This document shows positions 26,526-35,460 of a stretch of DNA of 64,000 nucleotides, one piece after another (positions within the stretch are counted from its first letter, which is position 1; the number at the start of each line of letters is the position of its first letter). Position numbers and translations under genes: made by a program. Below the pieces are notes generated by a model. That model was not told the origin of the DNA. It saw only the letters and a list, made by a program, of their open reading frames with translations, and searched no databases. The stretch lies in NCBI GenBank assembly GCA_964458265.1, contig CAYWIF010000013.1, forward strand, positions 1 through 64,000, read 5' to 3'. The DNA is from JAGVSR01 sp964458265 (GTDB taxonomy: Bacteria > Pseudomonadota > Alphaproteobacteria > Rhizobiales > Hyphomicrobiaceae).

Positions 26526-27926
26526 ATGAGTCCCGAGGAGCGGTCCGGATCGAGCGAGAGCGAGATCCTGGGCGTGGGAACGACGGCCGAAAGCGTGCGG
26601 GCCTGGGTCCGCGCCCATCGCATTGAAGAAGTCGACTGCGCCGTACCCGATATTGCAGGCGTGGCGCGCGGCAAGACGATGCCCGTCGAGAAGTTCGTCA
26701 AGCTCGAGCCGGTCCACCTGCCCATCTCGATTTTCCATCAGACGATCACGGGCGATTACGTAGGTTTCGAAGAAGACGGGCAGGCGCTGTACGCCGAGAG
26801 CGACCTGATGATGGTGCCCGATCTATCGACGATCCGCCCGGCGCCATGGGCCTCCAGCCCGACCGCCCAAGTCATCCACGATGCCACCTGGCAAAACGGT
26901 GAGCCCGTTGAGATTGCCCCCCGGAGCGTGCTGCGCCGCGTCGTCGAACTGTATGCGAATGAAGGCTGGCTACCCGTCGTTGCGCCGGAACTTGAATTCT
27001 ACCTGACGAAAACCAATCCCGATCCCGACTACCCTCTCGAGCCGCCGACCGGCCGCTCTGGCCGCAAGGGCTCCGGCCGCCAGGCCTACAGCCTCGGCGC
27101 GGTCGACGAGTACGATAAGATCGTCGACGACATCTACGAGTTTGCCGAACTTCAATATCTCCAGATCGACACGATCATTCAGGAAGGCGGCGCGGCCCAG
27201 CTCGAAATCAATCTGGTGCACGGCGATCCCGTCCACCTGGCCGATCAGGTCTTTCTGTTCAAGCGCACGATCCGCGAAGCCGCCTTCAAGCACGGTTGCT
27301 ATGCGACGTTCATGGCCAAGCCCTTGGAAAACGAGCCGGGCAGCGCCATGCACATCCACCAGAGCCTCGTCGATACCAAGACCGGTCGCAACATCTTCAC
27401 CGGCGAAAACGGCGAGCCGAGCAAGCTGTTCCACCACTTCCTCGCAGGCCAGCAGACATATCTGCCGTCCGCGATGTGCCTGTTCGCGCCGTATGTGAAT
27501 TCGTATCGCCGCCTCGTGCCGGGCGGCGCTGCCCCGATCAATGTGGAATGGGGTCTCGACAATCGCTCTGCGGGTTTACGGATTCCCGTGTCTGGCCCCG
27601 TAGCCCGCCGCGTCGAGAATCGCTTGCCGGGATCCGACAGCAACCCCTACCTCGCCATCGCCGCCAGCCTCGCTTGCGGTTACCTGGGCATCAAGAACAA
27701 GCTTGAGCCGCGCGCCGCCATCGTCGGCAACGCCTATCGCAATGACCACCAGTTGCCCCGCGGTCTTCTCGAAGCCCTTCTTGAGTTCGAGGACAGCAAG
27801 GACCTGCACAAGGTCCTCGGGGACCGCTTCAGCCACGTTTATCTCGAGATGAAGCGGTCCGAGTTCGAGGAATTCATGCGAGTCATAAGCCCGTGGGAAC
27901 GGGAGCATCTGCTGCTCAGCGTCTAA
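26526..27926 (+). CDS. puuA: Glutamine synthetase family, gamma-glutamylputrescine synthetase-like
   Basis: A 466-residue GS-fold ligase. The N-terminal beta-grasp part contains EVDCAVPDIAGVARGKTMPV. The catalytic domain shows PELEFYLTK (metal Glu), EGGAAQLEINLVHGDP, GSAMHIHQSL and NVEWGLDNRSAGLRIP, with Arg and Glu ligands of the active site. True GlnA has an adenylylated Tyr loop, which is not seen. The GS-like subgroup near polyamine genes is PuuA, which joins glutamate to putrescine using ATP. Because GS paralogues use varied amines, the symbol rests partly on the neighbours. Confidence 0.82.
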   Translation: MSPEERSGSSESEILGVGTTAESVRAWVRAHRIEEVDCAVPDIAGVARGKTMPVEKFVKLEPVHLPISIFHQTITGDYVGFEEDGQALYAESDLMMVPDLSTIRPAPWASSPTAQVIHDATWQNGEPVEIAPRSVLRRVVELYANEGWLPVVAPELEFYLTKTNPDPDYPLEPPTGRSGRKGSGRQAYSLGAVDEYDKIVDDIYEFAELQYLQIDTIIQEGGAAQLEINLVHGDPVHLADQVFLFKRTIREAAFKHGCYATFMAKPLENEPGSAMHIHQSLVDTKTGRNIFTGENGEPSKLFHHFLAGQQTYLPSAMCLFAPYVNSYRRLVPGGAAPINVEWGLDNRSAGLRIPVSGPVARRVENRLPGSDSNPYLAIAASLACGYLGIKNKLEPRAAIVGNAYRNDHQLPRGLLEALLEFEDSKDLHKVLGDRFSHVYLEMKRSEFEEFMRVISPWEREHLLLSV

Positions 27927-27932
27927 ATCGGC

Positions 27933-28439
27933 TTAAGCCGCGTCTTGCAGGTGTTGCCCGACAATCCGCCGCAGAAACGCTTTGAACGCCTCGCGCTCCG
28001 CGTCGCTAAACGAAGCCAGCAGGTCATCCTCGACGACGCGGGCAATCGGCGCCGCTTGGCTGAGAATATCCCGGCCAGCATCGGTGACGCTGACGGCATA
28101 CATCCGCGCGTCGGCCTTTGTGCGTTCGCGGTGGATAAGACCGCGCTGCTCAAGCCGCCGTACGATGTCGGCGAGCGTCGAGCGGTCGATCCCGGAAACG
28201 TCGCAGAGCGCGGTCTGGCTGGGTCGGTCCATGCCGTCGATCGCCGCCAGCACCACGAACTGCCGCGCGGTAATTCCCATGCCGCCCGTGGACCGGGCGA
28301 ACATGTCTTCCGCGTGCTGCCCGGCCCGATGCAACAAATGCGTCGCGCTACGCGAAGCGAAAGCCAAAACGGAATCGGTTTGGATCTCCGCATGCTGTGT
28401 GTCGGCCTCGGCCGGGAAACGCTGTTCGATAGTCTTCAT
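27933..28439 (-). CDS. MarR-family transcriptional regulator
   Basis: A 168-residue MarR protein. The winged helix region is GITARQFVVLAAIDG, SQTALCDVSGIDRSTLADIV, RRLEQRGLIHRERTKADARM, with flanking helices for dimerisation (ASRSATHLLHRAGQHAEDM and the C-terminal EDDLLASFSDAEREAFKAFL). The ligand and target are unknown. It converges with the PuuA-like gene (6-bp gap) and diverges from the AraC gene 208 bp away. Confidence 0.9.
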   Translation of the reverse strand: MKTIEQRFPAEADTQHAEIQTDSVLAFASRSATHLLHRAGQHAEDMFARSTGGMGITARQFVVLAAIDGMDRPSQTALCDVSGIDRSTLADIVRRLEQRGLIHRERTKADARMYAVSVTDAGRDILSQAAPIARVVEDDLLASFSDAEREAFKAFLRRIVGQHLQDAA

Positions 28440-28647
28440 TGATCATCTGCCAATTCTTCTCTGGGCGCATCGACGCCGCGGCTGCGTTGCGTCGCTGGTT
28501 GTGTGAAACGTGTCAGATCAGGGAAGCTGCACGTTGCCGCGATTTTTCGTTACGTGAGGCCGATATGGGGGCCCCGGATCGCCGCTACATTGGCATTTTG
28601 CGACAGCGTGTTATTCTTTCGCAGCCTTCGCAAACTGGCCGGAAAAC

Positions 28648-29727
28648 ATGGTCGATTTCTCCGCAGACCAGCATGGCGTCCAAAGATGCGGCATCTTCAC
28701 CGAGTTGCCCACACTGATGGACGCTCACGGGGTCGACACAATCGCTCTTCTCGCGAAACATGGTTTCAAGCTCGATGATTTCGCGGATCAAGATCGTGCG
28801 CTGCCATTCGCCAACGTCGTGCGGTTGGTTGATGATGCCGCACGCCAATCGGAACATGGCGCGTTCGGCCTCGTCCTAGGGCTCCGGGCACGCGCGGAGC
28901 ACTTCGGCGTCATTGGAGAGATGGTGCGAAATGCACCAACCCTCGGCCGCGCCATCCGCAACTTCATTGAGCACCACCACCGCTTCGTCCGCGGTGGCGC
29001 GCCTTATGTGGTCGAACAAGACCCATACCTCGTTCGTCAAAAGGAACAGGTGCTGATTGGCTATCGCTGCCTGATAAGCGGCTTGCCGTCGCTGCAATTT
29101 CTTCTGGTATCGGTTGGCGCCGGAGTGGCGCTCGTCAGCGAACTCAGTGGACAACGCCCAAAGGAAGTGCTGCTCGGATGCAGCAGCGAACTGCTGCCGG
29201 CCGATGACGTGCGCAATCTTGTCAGGCCGGCACGCGTTCGCTTTGACGCCCACCATTTTGGCATCACCGTGCAGAAGGCTGCCACCGGCCTTCCGATTGC
29301 CGGCGCTGATCCAGCCAGGTATCAGGAGGCGACCCAACGGGTTCGGGAGTACTGGAACGGTCTCGAACCAGATTTTGTCGATCAGATCCGTCGTCTGCTT
29401 TTGCCTGTCCTGCTGGCGGAGCGCGCCCACATGCGGCTGGTGAGCGAAACAACCGGCCTCCAGCCGCGTACAGTCAACCGGCGGCTTGCCGAGCAAGGCA
29501 CTTCGCTACGCGCGCTCGTCAACGAGGCGCGTTTCGAAATTGCCCGGCAGCTTTTGCGGCATACGCAATTGCCTGTCGTCGCCGTCGCGCAAGTAATGGG
29601 CTACTCGGAGCCCGGGGTGTTTGTACGTGCTTTCCGCCAATGGTCCGGCGCGACGCCTGATGCGTGGCGCAAGGGAACGCCTCTCCCACCAGAAGAAGAG
29701 GCGCGCGCATCAAACGCCGCCTCTTAG
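28648..29727 (+). CDS. AraC-family regulator with arabinose-binding-type N-terminal domain
   Basis: A 359-residue regulator with an N-terminal domain of the OruR/ArgR-like AraC subgroup (about residues 20-210: IFTELPTLMDAHGVDTIALL, AFGLVLGLRARAEHFGVIGE). The C-terminal double helix-turn-helix lies at about 250-345 (TGLQPRTVNRRLAEQGTSLR, RFEIARQLLRHTQLPVVAVA, GYSEPGVFVRAFRQWSGATP). The subgroup often controls amino-acid or amine catabolism. Its own target cannot be read from the sequence. A divergent MarR gene lies upstream. Confidence 0.9.
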   Translation: MVDFSADQHGVQRCGIFTELPTLMDAHGVDTIALLAKHGFKLDDFADQDRALPFANVVRLVDDAARQSEHGAFGLVLGLRARAEHFGVIGEMVRNAPTLGRAIRNFIEHHHRFVRGGAPYVVEQDPYLVRQKEQVLIGYRCLISGLPSLQFLLVSVGAGVALVSELSGQRPKEVLLGCSSELLPADDVRNLVRPARVRFDAHHFGITVQKAATGLPIAGADPARYQEATQRVREYWNGLEPDFVDQIRRLLLPVLLAERAHMRLVSETTGLQPRTVNRRLAEQGTSLRALVNEARFEIARQLLRHTQLPVVAVAQVMGYSEPGVFVRAFRQWSGATPDAWRKGTPLPPEEEARASNAAS

Positions 29728-29773
29728 GGGAAGGACCTTTCCAGAGAGACTGATGGCTGTCCGGAAATTGGGG

Positions 29774-30076
29774 TCAGTGCATGTAGACGGTGTTGCCGCC
29801 GATCGGCGACGTGGGCTGTTCCCAGAAGAAATCGCTCTGCAACGGCCCGCTCGACGAGCGCGAATTGATGGTCGGGTCCTGACGGCGCGAGTCGCCGACG
29901 ATGTCCGACTTACGCACCGTGTAGCCCCCGCGGCGGCCATAGTAGCTCTTGCCCGACAACGGCTTTGCTTTCTTGGCGTTCGCTGTTCTCTGCGCTTCGG
30001 CAGGCTCGGGAACAACCGCCGCCAAACCCGTCACGAGGAGGGCTGCCATCATCGACTTGAGCAGAATACGGGCCAC
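29774..30076 (-). CDS. Small exported protein of unknown function
   Basis: A 100-residue protein with a signal peptide (MMAALLVTGLAAVVPEPAEA, cleavage near residue 28). The mature part is short, basic and polar: SGKSYYGRRGGYTVRKSDIV, then the tail FWEQPTSPIGGNTVYMH. No cysteines and no recognised domain. It is flanked by convergent AraC on one side and by recQ on the same strand on the other (141-bp gap). Real coding is supported by the export signal and codon usage. Confidence 0.72.
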   Translation of the reverse strand: MARILLKSMMAALLVTGLAAVVPEPAEAQRTANAKKAKPLSGKSYYGRRGGYTVRKSDIVGDSRRQDPTINSRSSSGPLQSDFFWEQPTSPIGGNTVYMH

Positions 30077-30217
30077 GGGCTGTCTCCGGAAATCATTGAT
30101 TGGCTAAAGTAATGCGCTCGCGGTCCAAGGTCTACCACACACCGGTTAATTCTTCTTAGGGAAGAGGCACTTGCGCCACAGTTGAGGCCGGTCCCTAGCT
30201 GGAATAACCGCGTCCCG

Positions 30218-32404
30218 TCAGATCAGTTCCGCCAAAACGCATTTCAAAAGCCCATAATCGAACCGCCCCTCCAGCGCGCCGTGTACCGGACCAAGTTTTC
30301 CGCTTTCCAGAGTGCCGAAGCGCTCGAAGGCGGCGTGAATCTCGTCCAGTTCGCTTTCGTCCAGATCTTTGAGAACATCGCGGGCCTCCACGACGCCCGC
30401 TTCGATCGCCTCCGCAAAATGCCCGTAGACGGTGCCGAGCCCTAGGCCACGGCGTGCAGCAATCGCCTCGGCTTCGACCCCCTGCAGGTGCAACGCGAGC
30501 GTTTCGTTGACGGTCGCAGACAGCCGGTTCTGCAGCGAAGGATGGCTTGAAAAGGCCGCCAGCGTGTCCAGCATGGCCTGTCCGTAGCGTTTGATTTTGC
30601 TCGACCCGAGACCTGTGATGTCGCCGAGTGCATCCAGCGACTGCGGCCGCTTTTCGGCCAGTTCGACGAGCGTCCGATCGTGACAGATCACGTACGGCGG
30701 CAGCTTCGCCTCTCCCGCCAATCGTGCCCGCAAAGCCTTCAGGGCAGCGAACGCGACCTGATGTTGCACCGGGAGCGCGGCGGCAGCCGAGCTCTTTTTC
30801 TCGCGCTTTGCTTTACCCCCGCGCTCGCCTACCTGTGCGACGCGCATCCGAAACGCTTCTTCGCCGCGCAAAAGCAACCGTGCCCGCTCCGTCAATTGCA
30901 GGGTTCCGTGACCATCGTCGTCGCCGGCCAAATATCCCTGCGCCACCAGTTGGCGGTAAAGGCCCTTCCAGATCGACGCGTCCGTGTCTTTGCCGATCCC
31001 GAACACAGAGAGCTTGTCGTGCGAGGCGCGCAGCGACCGCTCGTCCACCTTGCCGTGCAAAATATCGATCAGATAGCCGGTGCCGAACCGCTGCCCGGTC
31101 CGATACACGGTCGAAAGTGCCTTCTGCGCCAGAATAGTCCCGTCCGTCGTCGCGGGCGGTGCCAGGCAGTTGTCGCAGTTTCCGCACGGTGGGCTGCCGA
31201 GTTCACCGAAATACGTCAGCAGCGCCTGCCGCCGGCACGATACCAATTCACCAAGCCCGATGAGCGCTTCGAGCTTTTGCCGTTGCACCTGCTTGAAGGC
31301 GTCCGAGCCGTCCGATTGCGCGATCCACTGCCGCTGCTGGATGACATCCTGCAGCGAATAGGCAAGCCAGGCGTTCGCAGGTTCGCCATCCCGGCCCGCA
31401 CGCCCTGTTTCCTGATAGTAGGCCTCGATCGACTTTGGCAGGCTCAAATGCGCCACGAACCGCACGTCAGGCTTGTCGATGCCCATTCCGAACGCAATCG
31501 TGGCAACGATGATGACACCGTCTTCGTTGAGAAAGCGCTCCTGCGCTTTGCGCCGGATTTGCACATCGAGGCCGGCGTGGTAGGCGAGCGCGCGCCGGCC
31601 CTTGGCCGTCAGCCAAGCCGCCGTCTCGTCGACCTGCTTTCGCGACAGACAATAAACAATCCCGGCATCTTCGGGATGTTCGGCTTCGATGAACTGCCAC
31701 ATACGCTCGCGTGCGCCGACCGATCCCATCTCTGCAAACGTGTAGCGGATGTTCGGCCGGTCGAAGCTGGCGACGAACCGCTCTGCTGATGCGAGCCGCA
31801 ATTCGGCGACGATCTCCTCACGCGTCCGCTCGTCCGCCGTTGCGGTGAGGGCGATGCGCGGCACACCGGGAAAGCGGTCGGCCAGCAGCCTGAGCTGCCG
31901 GTATTCGGGCCTGAAATCGTGCCCCCACTGTGACACGCAGTGCGCCTCGTCGATGGCGAAAATGGATATGGCCGTCTGCTCGAGCAGGCTGATCATCCGC
32001 TCCTGCAACAGCCGTTCCGGCGCGACGTAGAGAAGGTCGAGCGCGCCTGCGGCCAACTGCCGTTCCACCGCCTGCTGCTCGGCAAAAGATAAGCTCGAAT
32101 TGAGAAACGCCGCTGCGACGCCCGCTTCTTTCAGCGCGTCGACCTGATCCTGCATCAGTGCAATCAGCGGCGAGACGACGATGCCCGTACCGGCGCGCAC
32201 GATGGCTGGGATTTGATAGCAAAGCGACTTTCCACCGCCCGTCGGCATCAGCACCAGGGCATCGCGTCCCGCGAGCATCGTCTCGATAATCGCGGATTGA
32301 TGGAGCCGGAAGCTATGATAGCCGAAAACACGCTCGAGGACGGCGAGGGCATCCTGGAGCGACGGATTGACTTGAGAATTTTTCCGCTTGGCGGCGGTGG
32401 GCAT
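30218..32404 (-). CDS. recQ: ATP-dependent DNA helicase RecQ
   Basis: A 728-residue 3'-5' helicase acting in recombination and fork repair. Motif 0 is FGYHSFRLHQ, Walker A MPTGGGKSLCYQIPA, motif II DEAH in FAIDEAHCVSQWGHDFRPEY, motif VI QETGRAGRDG. The zinc module is CRRQALLTYFGE with CGNCDNC. The RQC winged helix follows, then an HRDC domain (about residues 545-625) and a C-terminal helix-turn-helix extension (ARRGLGLGTVYGHFAEAIEA). The length is on the long side owing to that extension. The upstream region is shared with the DUF2939 gene. Confidence 0.96.
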   Translation of the reverse strand: MPTAAKRKNSQVNPSLQDALAVLERVFGYHSFRLHQSAIIETMLAGRDALVLMPTGGGKSLCYQIPAIVRAGTGIVVSPLIALMQDQVDALKEAGVAAAFLNSSLSFAEQQAVERQLAAGALDLLYVAPERLLQERMISLLEQTAISIFAIDEAHCVSQWGHDFRPEYRQLRLLADRFPGVPRIALTATADERTREEIVAELRLASAERFVASFDRPNIRYTFAEMGSVGARERMWQFIEAEHPEDAGIVYCLSRKQVDETAAWLTAKGRRALAYHAGLDVQIRRKAQERFLNEDGVIIVATIAFGMGIDKPDVRFVAHLSLPKSIEAYYQETGRAGRDGEPANAWLAYSLQDVIQQRQWIAQSDGSDAFKQVQRQKLEALIGLGELVSCRRQALLTYFGELGSPPCGNCDNCLAPPATTDGTILAQKALSTVYRTGQRFGTGYLIDILHGKVDERSLRASHDKLSVFGIGKDTDASIWKGLYRQLVAQGYLAGDDDGHGTLQLTERARLLLRGEEAFRMRVAQVGERGGKAKREKKSSAAAALPVQHQVAFAALKALRARLAGEAKLPPYVICHDRTLVELAEKRPQSLDALGDITGLGSSKIKRYGQAMLDTLAAFSSHPSLQNRLSATVNETLALHLQGVEAEAIAARRGLGLGTVYGHFAEAIEAGVVEARDVLKDLDESELDEIHAAFERFGTLESGKLGPVHGALEGRFDYGLLKCVLAELI

Positions 32405-32618
32405 GGCTGCTGTTCGGTCGAGGGGCGGATTGGACCTAACCCCTTAAAGCGATTCCCGCCTGCTACCGACCGTGCCGAAACCCAGTCCCGTGCTTTCTGG
32501 GCCGTTCGACGAGGCGGCAAAGCACTTGTCCCGCGTGTGCAGTGACGCTGCCAAGATTGTCATTTAAGAAGAGCAATCGAATTCGCTCGCTTCGAAAAGC
32601 AAAAAGGGAGGCGCCATC

Positions 32619-33281
32619 ATGCGGCTCTGGACCGCTCTCGCCGTTGTTCTGGTGGGACTATTCTACGTCGCATGGCCCGCGTGGTCGGCCTACCAGCTCA
32701 AAATCGCTCTCGAGAGTGGGGATGTCGCCGGCGTGGAGCGCGGCATCGACTTTCCGGCCGTGCGGCAGTCGCTCCGGCCGGCCGTCACCGCCAGCATCGA
32801 AGAAAATCTGAGGGAAGCCGCCAAGGGCGCGCCGGGCACCGATGCGCTGGTCGAAAAAATCAGTAAGGACACGCTTCCCCGGCTCGTGGAATCGTCCCTG
32901 GACACTTTGTTGACTCCACAAGCGCTCATTCGCCTGCATGCGGAGGGCAAGAGCTTGCGCGATCTTATCCGGACAATCAAAACCGGCAAACCCGATCTGG
33001 CCGGGCAGATCGGGGGCTTCGTCCGCGACCTTCTGGGCAGGTCTACGACCCCCGCGCCGCCCGGCAACGAAACTGTTGTTGATACGGCGGCGCCCGCGCC
33101 GATTGTCCCCGAAAGTCGCCGTTTGGGTCTCGGAAACGTCAAGTCCGCCGGCTTCGACGGCCCTATGTCGGTCTACCTTGGTATCGCCCGCAATCCCGAG
33201 GCGCCTGAACCTGATCTCACCGCCACCATGTCCTTCACGGGAACCGGCTGGCGCGTCACAAGTCTGATGCCCAGAATTTGA
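32619..33281 (+). CDS. DUF2939 family protein, membrane-anchored
   Basis: A 220-residue protein. A single N-terminal membrane segment (ALAVVLVGLFYVAWPAW) is followed by the DUF2939 pattern YQLKIALESGDVAGVERGID and FPAVRQSLRPAVTASIEENL. A Pro/Ala linker at about 145-165 leads to a C-terminal beta domain (GPMSVYLGIARNPEAPEPDL, FTGTGWRVTSLMP). Faces the periplasm by prediction. Function unknown. The strong ribosome site AGGGAGG precedes the ATG. Confidence 0.87.
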   Translation: MRLWTALAVVLVGLFYVAWPAWSAYQLKIALESGDVAGVERGIDFPAVRQSLRPAVTASIEENLREAAKGAPGTDALVEKISKDTLPRLVESSLDTLLTPQALIRLHAEGKSLRDLIRTIKTGKPDLAGQIGGFVRDLLGRSTTPAPPGNETVVDTAAPAPIVPESRRLGLGNVKSAGFDGPMSVYLGIARNPEAPEPDLTATMSFTGTGWRVTSLMPRI

Positions 33282-33496
33282 ACATTCGCAACCCGCAGTA
33301 GGGATCCTGCCGGGGTTTAATGCGTTTTGGAAAAACAATAAGTTAGGTGAGGCGGCTGCAACAATTCGTATGCATCGTTTATCATCTTTAAACAAAAGCA
33401 GTTCAAGCAAGGGTCTAAGCCCGATCCTTGATTGGCGGGGTCTCGTTTGTGCCCCATGAGTGCGCCGGCGGAAGTGTTATGCAGGGAGTTACATTG

Positions 33497-35329
33497 ATGC
33501 GTACCTTTGTAGGCGTCGCAGTTGTGCTGACGGCCGTCGCGGCTTCGATGGCACCCGTATCGGCGGCACCTGAAGCAGCCACCGCCACGCGCGCTCATCA
33601 AGGAGCAGATCAAAAAGAAGTGCTCGCTGCCATCATCTCTGAAATTGAGCGTCGCATCGAGACCACGCGCGATCCGCAGGACAAGGCGTTTCTGTCCCAG
33701 TTGTCGGGCCACTACCGCGAGTTCGACGCGGCTCCCCACTGGACACACACTGGCGGCCTGACGGATGCGGGCAACGCGCTCTATGACGAACTCGCCAAGG
33801 CCGATCTTTATGGTCTCGACCCCGCGCAATTTACTCTCCCGGTGCTGCCGATCACATCGCAAGCGGTAGCAGAAGTCGACTTGTCTGTTTCAGCGGTCCG
33901 CTATGCCTGGCATGCCCACGGCGGCCGCATCGACGCCACCCAGTTGTCGCGCTGGCTCGATGCGTCGCCGAAATCGCTCTATGCCGGTGATGTCTTTCGC
34001 GCCATCGCCGCCAACGGCGGCGATCCCGTCGCGGGCCTGCGCAGTTTCCATCCGACGCATCCACAATTCGAGCGGTTGCGTCAGGCGTATCTTGAAGCGC
34101 GCGGTGACGTGGCGCCCAAACCGCTTCCCAGTCTTTCGCCGGGATCGCGCATAGACACCGGCATGCGCCACCCGGATGTGGCGCTGATCCGCCAACGCCT
34201 CGGTCTCGACGCCTCCGAAAATTCCGACCTGCTCGATCGCAGTCTGATGCGCCGCATTCGCTCGTATCTCGACGAAGCTGGGTATGAGTCCAAGCGCTAC
34301 GTCGATGATGATGTGCGCGCCGCGCTGAACAAGGCGAACCCCCGCCCCCGTGCGGCCAACCGCGATGCCCTGACCAAATTTTTAGTCAACATGGAGCGCT
34401 GGCGCACCATGCCCGGCGACATGGGAGCGTTTTACATCTGGAACAATCTTCCGGAGTATCAGACCCGTGTGATCAAGGCAGGCGAGGTGCTGTTCCAGGA
34501 ACGCATCATCATCGGCAAGCCGAACACCCAGACGCCCGTCTTCTCCGACAAGATGGATCACGTGATATTCCAACCGGAATGGGGCGTGCCGGAATCGATC
34601 AAGTTGCGCCAGATCCTTCCCCACATGCGCGGCGGCGACTACGGCGTACTCGCACGCCGCGGCATGCAAATTCGCGACGGCAAACGGGTCATCAATCCGG
34701 CCCGCATCAAGTGGTCGAAAGTCAACATTCGCGACATTCCGATTATCCAGCGTGCCGGTCCCGGCAATCCCCTCGGCCGCCTGAAGTTCATGTTCCCGAA
34801 CCACCACGACGTTTACATGCACGACACCAACGACAAGCACCTCTTCAACAGTTCCGAACGCACGTTCTCCCACGGCTGCATTCGCGTTCGCAATCCCGAC
34901 AGCTTCGCCGAGACGCTGCTGTCGGAGGTCGAGGGCTGGACGGCAGATGACGTTGCACGCCAGCTCAAAGTCAAAGCGTCGAAGCGCATCGATCTCAAGA
35001 CGCACATCCCCGTTCACAACACGTACCTGACGACCTGGGTCAATCCGGACGGGACGGTCGTGCAGTTCAAAGACATCTACGGACACGACAAGCGCTACAG
35101 CGACGCGCTGGCGGGCAAATCCGTGAAGCTGATTGCCTCTCGCGATCCGGCGCTTGCGTTGAAGAAACAGAATGACGACCTGAGGAACGGGTTAGCGGCG
35201 ATTGTAAAGCCCAAGCCGAAGCCCAAACCCGCGTTTGCGCAATTCGGTGCACCCTCGCCGTGGTTCAAGTCGGGCCTCGGCAAGCCGGCCGCTCCCCCGC
35301 CGCGCTTGCTGTGGTTCCAACAGTACTGA
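33497..35329 (+). CDS. L,D-transpeptidase, YcbB (LdtD)-like
   Basis: A 610-residue exported enzyme. Signal peptide MRTFVGVAVVLTAVAASMAP to about residue 27. An N-terminal scaffold region follows, then a peptidoglycan-binding-like segment (DTGMRHPDVALIRQRLGLDA). The YkuD domain at about 325-490 contains GKPNTQTPVFSDKMDHVIFQ, HDTNDKHLFNSSER and SHGCIRV with His459 and Cys461. YcbB types make 3-3 cross-links. The C-terminal ~120 residues are basic and Pro-rich. The ATG at 33497 has AGGGAG upstream; the in-frame ATG at 33479 is possible. A hairpin follows the gene. Confidence 0.93.
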   Translation: MRTFVGVAVVLTAVAASMAPVSAAPEAATATRAHQGADQKEVLAAIISEIERRIETTRDPQDKAFLSQLSGHYREFDAAPHWTHTGGLTDAGNALYDELAKADLYGLDPAQFTLPVLPITSQAVAEVDLSVSAVRYAWHAHGGRIDATQLSRWLDASPKSLYAGDVFRAIAANGGDPVAGLRSFHPTHPQFERLRQAYLEARGDVAPKPLPSLSPGSRIDTGMRHPDVALIRQRLGLDASENSDLLDRSLMRRIRSYLDEAGYESKRYVDDDVRAALNKANPRPRAANRDALTKFLVNMERWRTMPGDMGAFYIWNNLPEYQTRVIKAGEVLFQERIIIGKPNTQTPVFSDKMDHVIFQPEWGVPESIKLRQILPHMRGGDYGVLARRGMQIRDGKRVINPARIKWSKVNIRDIPIIQRAGPGNPLGRLKFMFPNHHDVYMHDTNDKHLFNSSERTFSHGCIRVRNPDSFAETLLSEVEGWTADDVARQLKVKASKRIDLKTHIPVHNTYLTTWVNPDGTVVQFKDIYGHDKRYSDALAGKSVKLIASRDPALALKKQNDDLRNGLAAIVKPKPKPKPAFAQFGAPSPWFKSGLGKPAAPPPRLLWFQQY

Positions 35330-35351
35330 GCCCGCCGCTCGGTCTCTGGTT

Positions 35352-35384
35352 AAGCGCCCGCCGGGCAACGGCTCGTGGGCGCTT
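35352..35384 (+). terminator. Hairpin after the YcbB-like gene
   Basis: AAGCGCCC (35352-35359) pairs with GGGCGCTT (35377-35384). Inside, GCCG and CGGC add a second stem. It ends in TTT and lies 23 bp after the stop, consistent with a rho-independent terminator with a short T-run. Confidence 0.6.
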
Positions 35385-35460
35385 TCCATTCTACTCTGTC
35401 AATCAGCCTTGACACGCTTTAGGATCGCTCCGCTAGGGACCGATCAAGGGCGCCGGCCGA

